A DNA stretch of 64,000 nt from Bradyrhizobium lablabi (lineage in GTDB: Bacteria; Pseudomonadota; Alphaproteobacteria; Rhizobiales; Xanthobacteraceae): contig NZ_LLYB01000034.1 of assembly GCF_001440475.1 (NCBI RefSeq), positions 17,478 to 81,477 of the forward strand, written 5' to 3'. Every line of letters starts with the position of its first letter. Positions within the stretch are counted from its first letter, which is position 1. This document shows positions 54,838-63,932 of the stretch, in pieces. Below the pieces are notes generated by a model. The model searched no databases, was not told where the DNA came from, and worked only from the letters and a program-made list of their open reading frames with translations. The translations under genes were made by a program, and so were the position numbers.

Positions 54838-56265
54838 ATGGCGATTACGATCGAGATCGACCACGCGAAGACGCGCAGGCTTGCCGCAGCGGCGACAGGC
54901 CAACCGGTCGTGCCGCAGGCCGTCAAGGGACGGATCCGGCGGATCAAGTGGATCATCCTGCTGCTGACGCTCTCGGTCTACTACATCACGCCGTTCCTCC
55001 GGTGGGACCGGGGGCCGAACGCGCCGGATCAAGCCGTTCTGCTCGATTTTGCGCACGGACGGCTCTACTTCTTCTTTGTCGAGATCTGGCCGCAGGACCT
55101 CTACCTGGTCACGGGGCTGCTCGTTCTTGCCTCGACCATCCTGATCCTCACCAACGCGCTGGCGGGGCGGCTGTGGTGCGGCTTTGCCTGCCCGCAGACG
55201 GTCTGGACCGACCTGTTTCTGCTCGTCGAACGGCTGATCGAGGGCGACAGGCGCCAGCGCTTGAAGAACCTGGGCGCACCGGTTGGCGTCAAACGGGCGA
55301 TGCAGATCGTCGCAAAGCATTCCGCCTGGCTCTTGATCTCATTCGCGACCGGCGGCACGCTGATCTTCTACTTCACCGACGCGCCGGAGCTGCTGCAAAG
55401 CTTTGCGCGCGGCGACGTCTCGGCCAATGCGCTTGGCTGGATCGTTGTTTTCGCCGGCACCACCTATGGCCTGGCAGGCTTTGCGCGTGAACAGGTCTGC
55501 ACCTTCATGTGCCCATGGCCGCGCCTGCAAGGCGCGATTTGGGACCCGGAAGCTTTCACGGTCAATTACCGCGACTACCGCGGCGAGCAGCGGATGTCGG
55601 CCAAGAAGGCCGCCGAACTCCGCCTGCAGGGCAAGCCGGCGGGGGACTGCGTCGACTGCAATCAGTGCGTCACGGTGTGCCCGATCGGCATCGACATCCG
55701 TGAAGGACCGAACTTCGCCTGCATCAATTGCGGACTGTGCGTCGATGCCTGCGATAGCGTGATGTCGAAGCTCGGCCGCCCGCGTGGCCTGATCGACTAC
55801 GAAAGCTGGGACAATATCGAGCGTGGCCGCCGTGCCGAACCGCCGGTCAACCGGCTGGTCCGTCCGAAAACCGTCGGGCTGACGGCGGCGTGCCTGGTGT
55901 TGACGGCTACGATCGTCTTTTCATTCATGGCCAAGACCGACGCTACGCTTTCGGTCCAGCATGATCGCGATCCCCTGGCGGTCCGGCTCTCGGACGGATC
56001 AGTGCGCAATGGCTACACGGTCAAGCTGCTGAACAAGTCGTCGGCCGCCCACGCCTACACGCTTTCGGTCAGCGGCGTGGATGCCACAATGGCCATTATC
56101 GGCAACGAGAGCCAGGCCCCGATCGAAGTGCCTGCCGACGGCTCCGGAGCCGTCCGGGTCACGCTTACCGCCGCGAGCCCGCGGGATGCCGAGGTCGTGT
56201 TTACGGCGCGTGATGAGACCGGCACCACGATTCTCTCTGCAAAGGATAGGTTCGTCGAACGCTGA
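54838..56265 (+). CDS. ccoG: CcoG/FixG-type cytochrome oxidase accessory protein
   Basis: This 475-residue membrane protein has several helices (about 30-60, 80-105, 155-215, 340-360) and two ferredoxin-type clusters: CVDCNQCVTVCPIGI and CINCGLCVDACDSVMSK. WCGFACPQTVWTDLF and CTFMCPWPRLQG are further family motifs. The C-terminal domain (about 370-475) is a periplasmic immunoglobulin-like fold. CcoG reduces Cu(II) to Cu(I) during cbb3 oxidase assembly; here it is beside nir/nor genes rather than ccoNOQP, which suggests copper supply to NirK. Confidence 0.93.
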   Translation: MAITIEIDHAKTRRLAAAATGQPVVPQAVKGRIRRIKWIILLLTLSVYYITPFLRWDRGPNAPDQAVLLDFAHGRLYFFFVEIWPQDLYLVTGLLVLASTILILTNALAGRLWCGFACPQTVWTDLFLLVERLIEGDRRQRLKNLGAPVGVKRAMQIVAKHSAWLLISFATGGTLIFYFTDAPELLQSFARGDVSANALGWIVVFAGTTYGLAGFAREQVCTFMCPWPRLQGAIWDPEAFTVNYRDYRGEQRMSAKKAAELRLQGKPAGDCVDCNQCVTVCPIGIDIREGPNFACINCGLCVDACDSVMSKLGRPRGLIDYESWDNIERGRRAEPPVNRLVRPKTVGLTAACLVLTATIVFSFMAKTDATLSVQHDRDPLAVRLSDGSVRNGYTVKLLNKSSAAHAYTLSVSGVDATMAIIGNESQAPIEVPADGSGAVRVTLTAASPRDAEVVFTARDETGTTILSAKDRFVER

Positions 56266-56318
56266 AGCGTGGCCTGGTGTGAGGCAGACGAAAAGTCGCT
56301 GCATTGTCGCCGTGCAGC

Positions 56319-56332
56319 TTGCGCCCGATCAA
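56319..56332 (+). promoter_or_regulatory. FixK/NnrR-type box upstream of the PCuAC gene
   Basis: TTGCGCCCGATCAA, followed by AG, is centred about 69 bp before the ATG at 56395. It fits the island's TTG-N8-CAA pattern and separates this gene from the ccoG run. Confidence 0.7.
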
Positions 56333-56394
56333 AGTGAGGGACGCCGGGATTTGCCATATTTGCGCAGTAACCCGGCCTGATCGGAGGTTCTGAC

Positions 56395-57240
56395 ATGCTT
56401 TACCGCTTCAGCAAAATCGCGCTGATCGCTGCCGCTCTGACGACGTTCGTCGGCTCTTCGCCGGCTGCTGCCCACGACATCGTCGTGAAGCAGGCCTGGA
56501 GCCGCGCGACGCCTAAAGGGGCGAAAGTCGCGGGTGGGTACCTCTCGATCGAGAACCGCGGAATCCAGCCTGACCGGCTGCTTTCAGCGTCGAGCAACGC
56601 AGCCGCCAAAGTCGAGATCCATCAGATGGGCCTGCAGGACGGCATCATGACGATGCGGGCTCTCGACGACGGCCTGGTGATCCCTCCTGACGCCACGGTG
56701 ACGCTCGCGCCGGGAGGAGATCACGTCATGTTCGTCGGGCTGATCGCGCCGTTCGAGGAAGGGCAACGCATCCCCGTTTCGCTGAATTTCGAGCGTGCCG
56801 GCAAGGTCGATGCGAGTTTTGAGGTCGGAAGCGTCGGCGCCAAAGGGCCCCGATTGCAGGTTGCCTCGACGGAACCTGCCGCGCCAGCGGCGTCTCGCGC
56901 GCCGGCCGCGGCAACCGAGGAACCCTTCTTCACCCATATCTGCGGAACGCGCGTGATGGCCAACGTCACGGTCTCACCAGGCCGGAGCGGTCCGATCGAG
57001 GTCCTGGTGCAACTCGAAGATGGCGATGAGAAGCCTCTCGCGGTCGATGCGCTTGCCGTGACCCTGTCCAATCCCGACAAGAATATCGCTCCCGTCACCG
57101 CGGCAGCCGAGCGCGTGGCGGCCGATAGCTGGCGCGTCCGCCTGACGGCTGCGGCGAGCGGGAGATGGTCGCTGTCGCTCGGCATCGACCTTGCGAAGGA
57201 CGACCGGGTCGACATCGCGGCCCCGATACTCATCGAGTGA
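56395..57240 (+). CDS. PCuAC copper chaperone fused to a YtkA-like domain
   Basis: This 281-residue exported protein has a signal peptide (ALIAAALTTFVGSSPAAAH). The first domain (about 25-150) is PCu(A)C, with the copper-binding HQMG...GDHVMF His/Met pattern. An Ala/Pro linker (about 160-180) leads to a second beta domain (about 185-281) with ICGTRVMANVTVSPGRSGPIEVLVQLEDGDEKPL, resembling YtkA/YcnJ C-terminal domains. PCuAC proteins deliver Cu(I) to periplasmic copper sites; the partner here is probably NirK. The double-domain fusion is not usual. Confidence 0.85.
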   Translation: MLYRFSKIALIAAALTTFVGSSPAAAHDIVVKQAWSRATPKGAKVAGGYLSIENRGIQPDRLLSASSNAAAKVEIHQMGLQDGIMTMRALDDGLVIPPDATVTLAPGGDHVMFVGLIAPFEEGQRIPVSLNFERAGKVDASFEVGSVGAKGPRLQVASTEPAAPAASRAPAAATEEPFFTHICGTRVMANVTVSPGRSGPIEVLVQLEDGDEKPLAVDALAVTLSNPDKNIAPVTAAAERVAADSWRVRLTAAASGRWSLSLGIDLAKDDRVDIAAPILIE

Positions 57241-57247
57241 CACGACG

Positions 57248-57403
57248 CTACTGCGTCGTGAACAGCACCACCGCGATTGCGATCGACAGTCCGACGGCGG
57301 ATGCGGTCGCCGTCGTGGACAGGACGCCCATCGCCCTGAGCGCACCGGCAAAGGCGATGATGATGGGTGCGGCGGTCAGCAGGCTCAGTTGTGCGTCGCT
57401 CAT
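57248..57403 (-). CDS. Possible 51-aa membrane peptide
   Basis: A 51-codon minus-strand frame starts MSDAQLSLLTAAPIIIAFAG and ends AVVLFTTQ, with GGAG about 5 nt before the ATG. Two hydrophobic stretches could be membrane helices. It lies in the 331-bp gap between the PCuAC gene and norE, antisense to both. No homologue is recognised; antisense GC-rich frames often look hydrophobic, so support is limited. Confidence 0.35.
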   Translation of the reverse strand: MSDAQLSLLTAAPIIIAFAGALRAMGVLSTTATASAVGLSIAIAVVLFTTQ

Positions 57404-57512
57404 GGCGCTCCGTCCTCATTGTTCCAAGGTTCGCCGTATCTAGCGGCCATGATGGCCGTTGACGTTGCGCTCCCGCAAGGAGCGTTGCGACAGCCGCATC
57501 CAGTCCCCGTAT

Positions 57513-57526
57513 TTGCTCGGCGACAA
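57513..57526 (+). promoter_or_regulatory. FixK/NnrR-type box upstream of norE
   Basis: TTGCTCGGCGACAA, followed by AGAAC, is centred about 52 bp before the norE ATG at 57572. It matches TTG-N8-CAA with a GACAAAG right half as at nnrS. Confidence 0.65.
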
Positions 57527-57571
57527 AGAACCCGTTCTGCCGGGGATGATAGGCGTCGATCGGGAGATCGA

Positions 57572-58147
57572 ATGTCTACTGCGGATTGCGAACAGGACGA
57601 GGCGGGCTGGGGTGTCTTCGAAGGGCTCCCTGGCGACCCCATGATGTGGGTCCTCGTTCTCAGCGAGCTCGTGGCCTTCGGTCTCTTCCTCGGCGCATTC
57701 ATCGTCGCCCATGCGGTCAAGCCGGCCATATTCGCGTCGGGCCAGGCCTCACTCGATGTGACGCTTGCCGGATACAACACGATTGTCCTGGTGACGAGCG
57801 GGTGGGCGGCGGCGAGAGGTGTCGCATCGGCGCGCGCAAATGCGCGCCGTCATGCGCGACTTTGGCTGCTTTTCGCGATGGTGCTTGGCGGTGCTTTCGT
57901 GACGATCAAGTTTTTTGAATATGCGCAGGAGATCGGCAGCGGTATCGGTCTCGAGACGAGCGTGTTCTTTACATTGTACTTCCTCCTGACCGGCTTTCAC
58001 CTGCTGCATGTCTGCCTCGGAATCATCATCCTCGCGGTCGTCTGCCGCCGCGCCGATCCGACCCATGTGGAGACGGGAACGATCTTCTGGCACATGGTCG
58101 ATCTGGTCTGGATCCTGATGTTTCCGATCGTCTACCTGGTGCGCTGA
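57572..58147 (+). CDS. norE: NorE, cytochrome oxidase subunit III-like protein
   Basis: This 191-residue protein has five predicted helices and subunit III features: DPMMWVLVLSELVAFGLFLG near the start, the Glu in KFFEYAQEI and FHLLHVCLGII, ending FWHMVDLVWILMFPIVYLV. NorE improves NO reductase activity but is not a catalytic subunit. GGGAG precedes the ATG. norF follows 3 bp after its stop. Confidence 0.93.
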   Translation: MSTADCEQDEAGWGVFEGLPGDPMMWVLVLSELVAFGLFLGAFIVAHAVKPAIFASGQASLDVTLAGYNTIVLVTSGWAAARGVASARANARRHARLWLLFAMVLGGAFVTIKFFEYAQEIGSGIGLETSVFFTLYFLLTGFHLLHVCLGIIILAVVCRRADPTHVETGTIFWHMVDLVWILMFPIVYLVR

Positions 58148-58150
58148 AGC

Positions 58151-58423
58151 ATGCGGTATCAGCCCGACCGTCTGGATCTAACGTTGCTTGCGCTGATCGC
58201 GCTCGCCGGCGCGACTATGGCCCTCACTGGCGTCACCCGCGGCCTGCTGTTCGCCGATGGAGCCGTTCTCGCCATTGCTGCAATCAAGGGCCGCAGAATC
58301 CTGCTGGATTACCTCGATTTGCGGTCCGCGCCGCCGCTCTGGCGCGGGCTTGCGACCGCGTGGCTGATGCTCATCGTGGGCTTCGCCTGGGCGGTGTCCG
58401 CCGTCTCCGTTCTGTTGTCCTGA
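58151..58423 (+). CDS. norF: NorF-like small membrane protein
   Basis: This 90-residue protein has three predicted helices (about 10-27, 30-47, 66-88), as in NorF/prokaryotic subunit IV-like proteins. KGRRILLDYLDLRSAPPLWRG is the typical central loop. It immediately follows norE and probably acts with it in NO reductase assembly. norC follows after a 127-bp gap with its own box. Confidence 0.87.
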   Translation: MRYQPDRLDLTLLALIALAGATMALTGVTRGLLFADGAVLAIAAIKGRRILLDYLDLRSAPPLWRGLATAWLMLIVGFAWAVSAVSVLLS

Positions 58424-58462
58424 TTGAGAAATCCCGCGAACGGCTCGGGATCGTCGGGATGC

Positions 58463-58476
58463 TTGCGCCGGCACAA
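58463..58476 (+). promoter_or_regulatory. FixK/NnrR-type box upstream of norC
   Basis: TTGCGCCGGCACAA, followed by AGAGCGCCGG, is a very good TTG-N8-CAA match centred about 81 bp before the norC ATG. Confidence 0.8.
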
Positions 58477-58550
58477 AGAGCGCCGGACGCGGGTGAATAA
58501 ATTGACGCGACCGCTCAACTATTCAGCACACCAACCGGAAAGGACCCGTA

Positions 58551-59003
58551 ATGGCTGAACGCCTTACCAAGTCGGCGGCTCGCAACGTCTTCTACGGCGG
58601 ATCGGCCTTCTTCTTCGCGATCTTCCTCGGGCTGACGGCGCACAGCCACTACTACATGGTCACTACGTCGACGGACGAGAAGACGCTGACCAGCTCCGTG
58701 GCGCGCGGCAAGCACGTCTGGGAGAAGCACTCCTGCATCAACTGCCACACCTTGCTGGGCGAGGGCGCGTATTTCGCGCCTGAGGTCGGCAACGTCTGGG
58801 ATCGCTGGGGTGGCAACGAGGATCCAGCCACCGCCAAGGAAATCCTGAAGTCGTGGATGCAGGCGCAGCCGTCGGGCGCGCCCGGCCGCCGGCAGATGCC
58901 GCAGTTCAATCTCACCGATCAGGAACTCAACGATCTCGCCGATTTCCTGCAATGGACCAACAAGATCAAGACGCAGAACTGGCCGCCGAACAAGGCCGGA
59001 TGA
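58551..59003 (+). CDS. norC: NO reductase cytochrome c subunit
   Basis: This 150-residue protein has one N-terminal membrane anchor (about 10-32) and a periplasmic c-type haem domain: CINCH in KHSCINCHTLLGEG, with the distal Met in GRRQMPQFNLT. It takes electrons from pseudoazurin or cytochrome c and passes them to NorB. GGAAAGGA precedes the ATG. norB follows after 36 bp. Confidence 0.96.
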   Translation: MAERLTKSAARNVFYGGSAFFFAIFLGLTAHSHYYMVTTSTDEKTLTSSVARGKHVWEKHSCINCHTLLGEGAYFAPEVGNVWDRWGGNEDPATAKEILKSWMQAQPSGAPGRRQMPQFNLTDQELNDLADFLQWTNKIKTQNWPPNKAG

Positions 59004-59039
59004 GCCTTTCACCCCGACAGCCGTTTTAGGAACCTCACG

Positions 59040-60386
59040 ATGAGATACGAAACCCAGAAAGTCGCGATGCTGTATTTCTACGGCGCGCTGACGCTTTTCC
59101 TCGCTCAGGTGCTGTTCGGCGTTTTGGCCGGCACCATCTACGTCCTGCCCAACACCCTGTCCGTTCTCCTGCCGTTCAACATCGTCAGGATGATACATAC
59201 CAACGCGTTGATCGTATGGTCGCTCATCGGTTTCATGGGAGCGACCTACTATCTCCTGCCGGAGGAGACCGAAACCGAACTGTATAGCCCTTTGCTGGCG
59301 AAGATCCAGTTCTGGATGTTCTTCGGTGCTGCCGGCGCCGCCGTGGTCGGTTACCTCTTTCACTACCATGAGGGCCGCGAATTCCTCGAACAGCCGTTCG
59401 TGATCAAGATCGGGATCGTCGTCGTCTGCCTCATGTTCCTCTTCAACGTGACGATGACAGCCTTGAAGGGCAGAAAGACGACAGTCACCAACATCCTGTT
59501 GTTCGGCCTCTGGGGCGTTGCGATCTTCTTCCTGTTTGCATTCTATACTCCGAAGAATCTCGCGGTCGACAAGATGTACTGGTGGTACATCGTGCATCTC
59601 TGGGTCGAAGGCGTCTGGGAGCTCATCATGGCCTCCGTGCTCGCCTTCCTGATGATCAAGCTCAACGGAATCGATCGCGAAGTGGTCGAGAAGTGGCTCT
59701 ATGTCATCATTGGCCTTGCACTGTTCTCCGGCATCCTCGGCACCGGCCATCATTTCTACTGGATCGGCGCGCCCGGCTATTGGCAGTGGATCGGTTCGCT
59801 GTTCTCCACGCTCGAGGTCGCGCCGTTCTTCACCATGGTCATCTTCACCGTGCAGATGACCTGGAAGGCAGGCCGCAAACATCCGAACCGGGCCGCGCTG
59901 CTCTGGTCCGTCGGCTGCTCCGTGATGGCATTCCTCGGCGCCGGCGTGTGGGGTTTCCTGCACACCTTGTCCTCGGTGAACTACTACACGCACGGCACCC
60001 AGGTGACGGCGGCGCACGGACATCTCGCGTTCTTCGGCGCCTACGTGATGCTGAACCTTGCCGTGATGGCCTACGCGATCCCGCAACTGCGCCAGCGCGC
60101 GCCGTACAATCAGTGGCTCAGCATGGCGAGCTTCTGGATCATGTGCACCGCGATGATGACGATGACGTTCGCGCTGACCTTCGCTGGCGTGATCCAGGTT
60201 CATCTGCAGCGCGTGCTCGGTCAGGGCTTCATGGAGGTACAGGACCAGCTTGCTGTGTTCTACTGGGTCAGGCTCGGCTCCGGCGTGTTCGTTCTGATCT
60301 CGGCCCTGATGTTCGTGTGGGCGGTTCTGGTGCCGGGCCGCGAACGCCCGGCGGTCGCGCCCGCTGCACTCCAACCCGCCGAATAG
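59040..60386 (+). CDS. norB: NO reductase catalytic subunit
   Basis: This 448-residue protein has 12 helices and is the haem b/b3 and non-haem iron subunit that reduces two NO to N2O. IRMIHTNALIVWSLIGFMGATYYLLPEE holds the first haem His, WWYIVHLWVEGVWE the His and conserved Glu pair, and GHHFYWIGAPGYWQWIGS and HGHLAFFGAY further ligands. The length is normal for cNorB; no N-terminal quinol-domain extension is present, so it is the cytochrome c-dependent type with NorC. Confidence 0.97.
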   Translation: MRYETQKVAMLYFYGALTLFLAQVLFGVLAGTIYVLPNTLSVLLPFNIVRMIHTNALIVWSLIGFMGATYYLLPEETETELYSPLLAKIQFWMFFGAAGAAVVGYLFHYHEGREFLEQPFVIKIGIVVVCLMFLFNVTMTALKGRKTTVTNILLFGLWGVAIFFLFAFYTPKNLAVDKMYWWYIVHLWVEGVWELIMASVLAFLMIKLNGIDREVVEKWLYVIIGLALFSGILGTGHHFYWIGAPGYWQWIGSLFSTLEVAPFFTMVIFTVQMTWKAGRKHPNRAALLWSVGCSVMAFLGAGVWGFLHTLSSVNYYTHGTQVTAAHGHLAFFGAYVMLNLAVMAYAIPQLRQRAPYNQWLSMASFWIMCTAMMTMTFALTFAGVIQVHLQRVLGQGFMEVQDQLAVFYWVRLGSGVFVLISALMFVWAVLVPGRERPAVAPAALQPAE

Positions 60387-60444
60387 GCTTCAGGCGGCCG
60401 GTCATCGACGCGGCCGGCCGCCGCTCTAATGCTGGAGATTTGAT

Positions 60445-61254
<810 letters not shown>

Positions 61255-61257
61255 GCC

Positions 61258-63171
61258 ATGCTGGATTTCCTCGAATTGGAGGAAACGGTTGGCCGCGCCT
61301 GGCATCGGCTGGTGGGCGCTACGGCGAGCTATCCGGTTTATGCCGGGGAGGCCGCAACGCTTGCGGAAGTGCAGGGACAGATTGCGGTCATGTTCCGTGC
61401 GCTGGGCGGGGAGGCGGGCGTGCAGATCGCCGGCGCCAGGTCGCGAAAGTCTGGCCATCGGCTCGGCTGGCGGCAGCGTATCGGCCTTGGCGACGAGAGC
61501 CTCGATCATCCCGGCCGCGATCGGGCGACCGTCTTTCTGCCTGAGAGCATCGCCCTGTTTCCGGATCGCGAGCTCAACGCCTTGCTCTATCGCTGGCTGG
61601 CGGCGTGGTTTGCCACCGCGCCGGTGATGACGATCGACGAGACCGATCCGCTGCGGCGCGATCTCCTGACCTTGCGGCGCGCCCGCGAGACGGTCGAAAA
61701 AGTAAAGGCGCAGTTCCCTGGCCTGGTCCTTTCATACGAGCGTCTGGCGGCGGCAACGGCGCAAGCGCGACCGCGCAGGCCCCTGCCGCGGGCAGAGCAG
61801 GAAGTAGAGCGTATCGTGCTGGCGCTGCTCGGCGTCGATGCGCCGCCGCAGGGCCGGCTGTGGCGAGACGTAACCGGCGCTTCCGATCGGCCGGCAAAAG
61901 CGCCGCCCGGATACCGACCAATGCTGCCTTGTCCGCTGTGGGGTGATTGCTGGATACGCGCGACCGCTCCTGCAGAGGTCGAGGATGACGATGCGCCTGT
62001 GTCAGGCGATGAGGCGGACTTGCCCGATACGCGCAAGCGCAGGGCTGTCCGCGAGGCCGACGACGGCGGAAAGCGCGATCCGTTCATCCTGAACCGCTTC
62101 GAGAAGATACTCGCGATGGCGGAGATGGTGAATGTCGACCGCCCGTCGGACGATGGTGAGGACGAGGATGCGCGCAAGGCGGCCGATGATCTCGATGAGC
62201 TTGCGATCGGCCACCGCAGCGGCAAGCCCGCCACAAGGCTGAAATTCGACCTGGATCTGCCGCCGCAAACCATCGATGTCACGCGCCTCGACAGCGGTCG
62301 TCTTTATCCGGAATGGGACTATCGCGCCGGTACTTATCTGCCGGACCATTGCCGGGTATTGACGGGGCAGGCGCCGGAGATCGGCGAAAGCTGGTCTCCG
62401 GATGCAAACATTCTGCGGCACGTCCGTCATGTGCGGCGGCGCTTCGAGGCGCTGCGGCCGCAGCACGACGTGATGCGCAGCCAGGCAGACGGGTTCGATC
62501 TGGATATCGATGCGCTGGTCCGCGCTCGCTGCGATCTGCGGGCAGGCAGCGGATCGCTCGATCGGGTCCATCTGGCGATGCGTCCGCAGCGGCACGACCT
62601 CGCGGCAACGCTGTTGGTCGATGTCTCGCTTTCCACGGATGCGTGGGTCGATGGTCATCGCGTTCTCGACGTGGAGAAGGAAGCGCTGCTGGTCCTAGCG
62701 CATGGGCTATCCGCCTGCGGGGACCATCACAGCATCCTGACCTTCACATCGCGGCGGCGATCCTGGGTACGCATCGAGGCCGTCAAATCGTTCGAAGAGC
62801 CGATGGGAGCCGCCGTCGAGCGACGGATCGGTGCGCTCAAGCCGGGCTACTACACGCGCATCGGCCCGGCCATCCGCCATGCCGCCGCCGAGCTTGCCGG
62901 CCAGCCGCAGCGCAAGAAGCTGCTGCTGGTGCTGACGGACGGCAAGCCCAACGATGTCGATCACTATGAAGGCCGCTTTGCGGTGGAAGATACCCGCAAG
63001 GCGGTGCGCGAGGCCCGGCGGCTAGGCGTTGCGGTGTTCGGTGTCACCGTCGACGCCGCCGCCCAATCCTACTTTCCCGCCCTGTTCGGGCGCGGCGGCT
63101 ACGCCATCGTCGGTAACATCAGCCGCTTGCCGGCTGCGCTTCCGGCGATCTACCGGCAATTAGTCCGCTGA
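61258..63171 (+). CDS. norD: NorD, von Willebrand factor A-type NO reductase maturation protein
   Basis: This 637-residue protein has a C-terminal VWA domain (about 440-630) with the metal motif LLVDVSLST and VLTDGKPNDVDHYEG. The N-terminal part (about 1-250) is helical with a long acidic, low-complexity linker. NorD binds the NorQ ring and is needed for NO reductase activation. It ends the nor operon, with only a 41-bp gap to the convergent PEP-CTERM gene. Confidence 0.95.
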   Translation: MLDFLELEETVGRAWHRLVGATASYPVYAGEAATLAEVQGQIAVMFRALGGEAGVQIAGARSRKSGHRLGWRQRIGLGDESLDHPGRDRATVFLPESIALFPDRELNALLYRWLAAWFATAPVMTIDETDPLRRDLLTLRRARETVEKVKAQFPGLVLSYERLAAATAQARPRRPLPRAEQEVERIVLALLGVDAPPQGRLWRDVTGASDRPAKAPPGYRPMLPCPLWGDCWIRATAPAEVEDDDAPVSGDEADLPDTRKRRAVREADDGGKRDPFILNRFEKILAMAEMVNVDRPSDDGEDEDARKAADDLDELAIGHRSGKPATRLKFDLDLPPQTIDVTRLDSGRLYPEWDYRAGTYLPDHCRVLTGQAPEIGESWSPDANILRHVRHVRRRFEALRPQHDVMRSQADGFDLDIDALVRARCDLRAGSGSLDRVHLAMRPQRHDLAATLLVDVSLSTDAWVDGHRVLDVEKEALLVLAHGLSACGDHHSILTFTSRRRSWVRIEAVKSFEEPMGAAVERRIGALKPGYYTRIGPAIRHAAAELAGQPQRKKLLLVLTDGKPNDVDHYEGRFAVEDTRKAVREARRLGVAVFGVTVDAAAQSYFPALFGRGGYAIVGNISRLPAALPAIYRQLVR

Positions 63172-63212
63172 CGATGGCTGCCAGGATCAACGCAAGTCCA
63201 GACAGCCAGAAC

Positions 63213-63932
63213 TCAGGCTGCCGTGACGGCGAGCCTGGATCGGTGGCGACGATATGCGAAGCCAATGCCGGCAAAACCCAGCAGCATCATCGCCCAGGTC
63301 GACGGCTCCGGCACGGGGCTGACATTGCCGTAGGAGATGTTGTCGAATTCGAATGAATTGCTCGACGATGCCAGAACGATCTTGTCGAAGTTCAGGCCGG
63401 TGAAAGTGACATACGCGTTGGTCAGGGCACCAGACTGGTCGCCGTTAAATCCAAGCGCAGGCACCGCGTTGAGGTTGTTCCCGAAAAGCGTCAGGAACGG
63501 GGAAGCGCTGCCACCCAGATAGAACGCGATGCTGTTGTAGGAATCGATCGATCCCCAATACAGGCCGAACTTGTTCTGGGTGCCCGAGAAGGTCAGCGTC
63601 TCGGACTTGCCGCCCAGAATGGACATGTAGTTGGTGGTGTCTCCCGCCGGCGTCGCCGAAATGCCCGCCGCCGTTCCCGCCGCATTCTTGGCGATGATGG
63701 CGGTACCCGAGAAGGCGATGCCGCCGAACGAGGCCGGTACAGTGCCCCAGTGGATGCTGGTGCCGGAAAACGTGTTCGGCGTGGCAACGCCGTCGAACGT
63801 GATGTCGTTGTTGGTATTGCTATTGCCGGCGCTGAACGGGCCGTTGGAAGCGGTGACGACGACGGCGCGGGCGTGATCGCTCCAGATGACGAGGGCAGCG
63901 ATCGTGCAGAGCGGGGCAAGAAATTTTCGCAT
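63213..63932 (-). CDS. PEP-CTERM sorting-domain exported protein
   Basis: This 239-residue protein has a signal peptide (MRKFLAPLCTIAALVIWSDHARA) and a C-terminal PEP-CTERM tail (PVPEPSTWAMMLLGFAGIGFAYRR), the sorting signal for exosortase-dependent export with exopolysaccharide. The 180 residues between are a Gly/Asn/Ser/Thr-rich beta domain, without a catalytic motif I recognise. It is convergent with norD and is not part of the denitrification regulon by position. No exosortase gene is in the window. Confidence 0.9.
   Translation of the reverse strand: MRKFLAPLCTIAALVIWSDHARAVVVTASNGPFSAGNSNTNNDITFDGVATPNTFSGTSIHWGTVPASFGGIAFSGTAIIAKNAAGTAAGISATPAGDTTNYMSILGGKSETLTFSGTQNKFGLYWGSIDSYNSIAFYLGGSASPFLTLFGNNLNAVPALGFNGDQSGALTNAYVTFTGLNFDKIVLASSSNSFEFDNISYGNVSPVPEPSTWAMMLLGFAGIGFAYRRHRSRLAVTAA

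Noticed and set aside
58515..60374. A 619-codon minus-strand frame antisense to norC and norB
   Set aside because: Runs over clear norC and norB coding sequence; dominated by His, Glu, Gln and Arg as a shadow frame.
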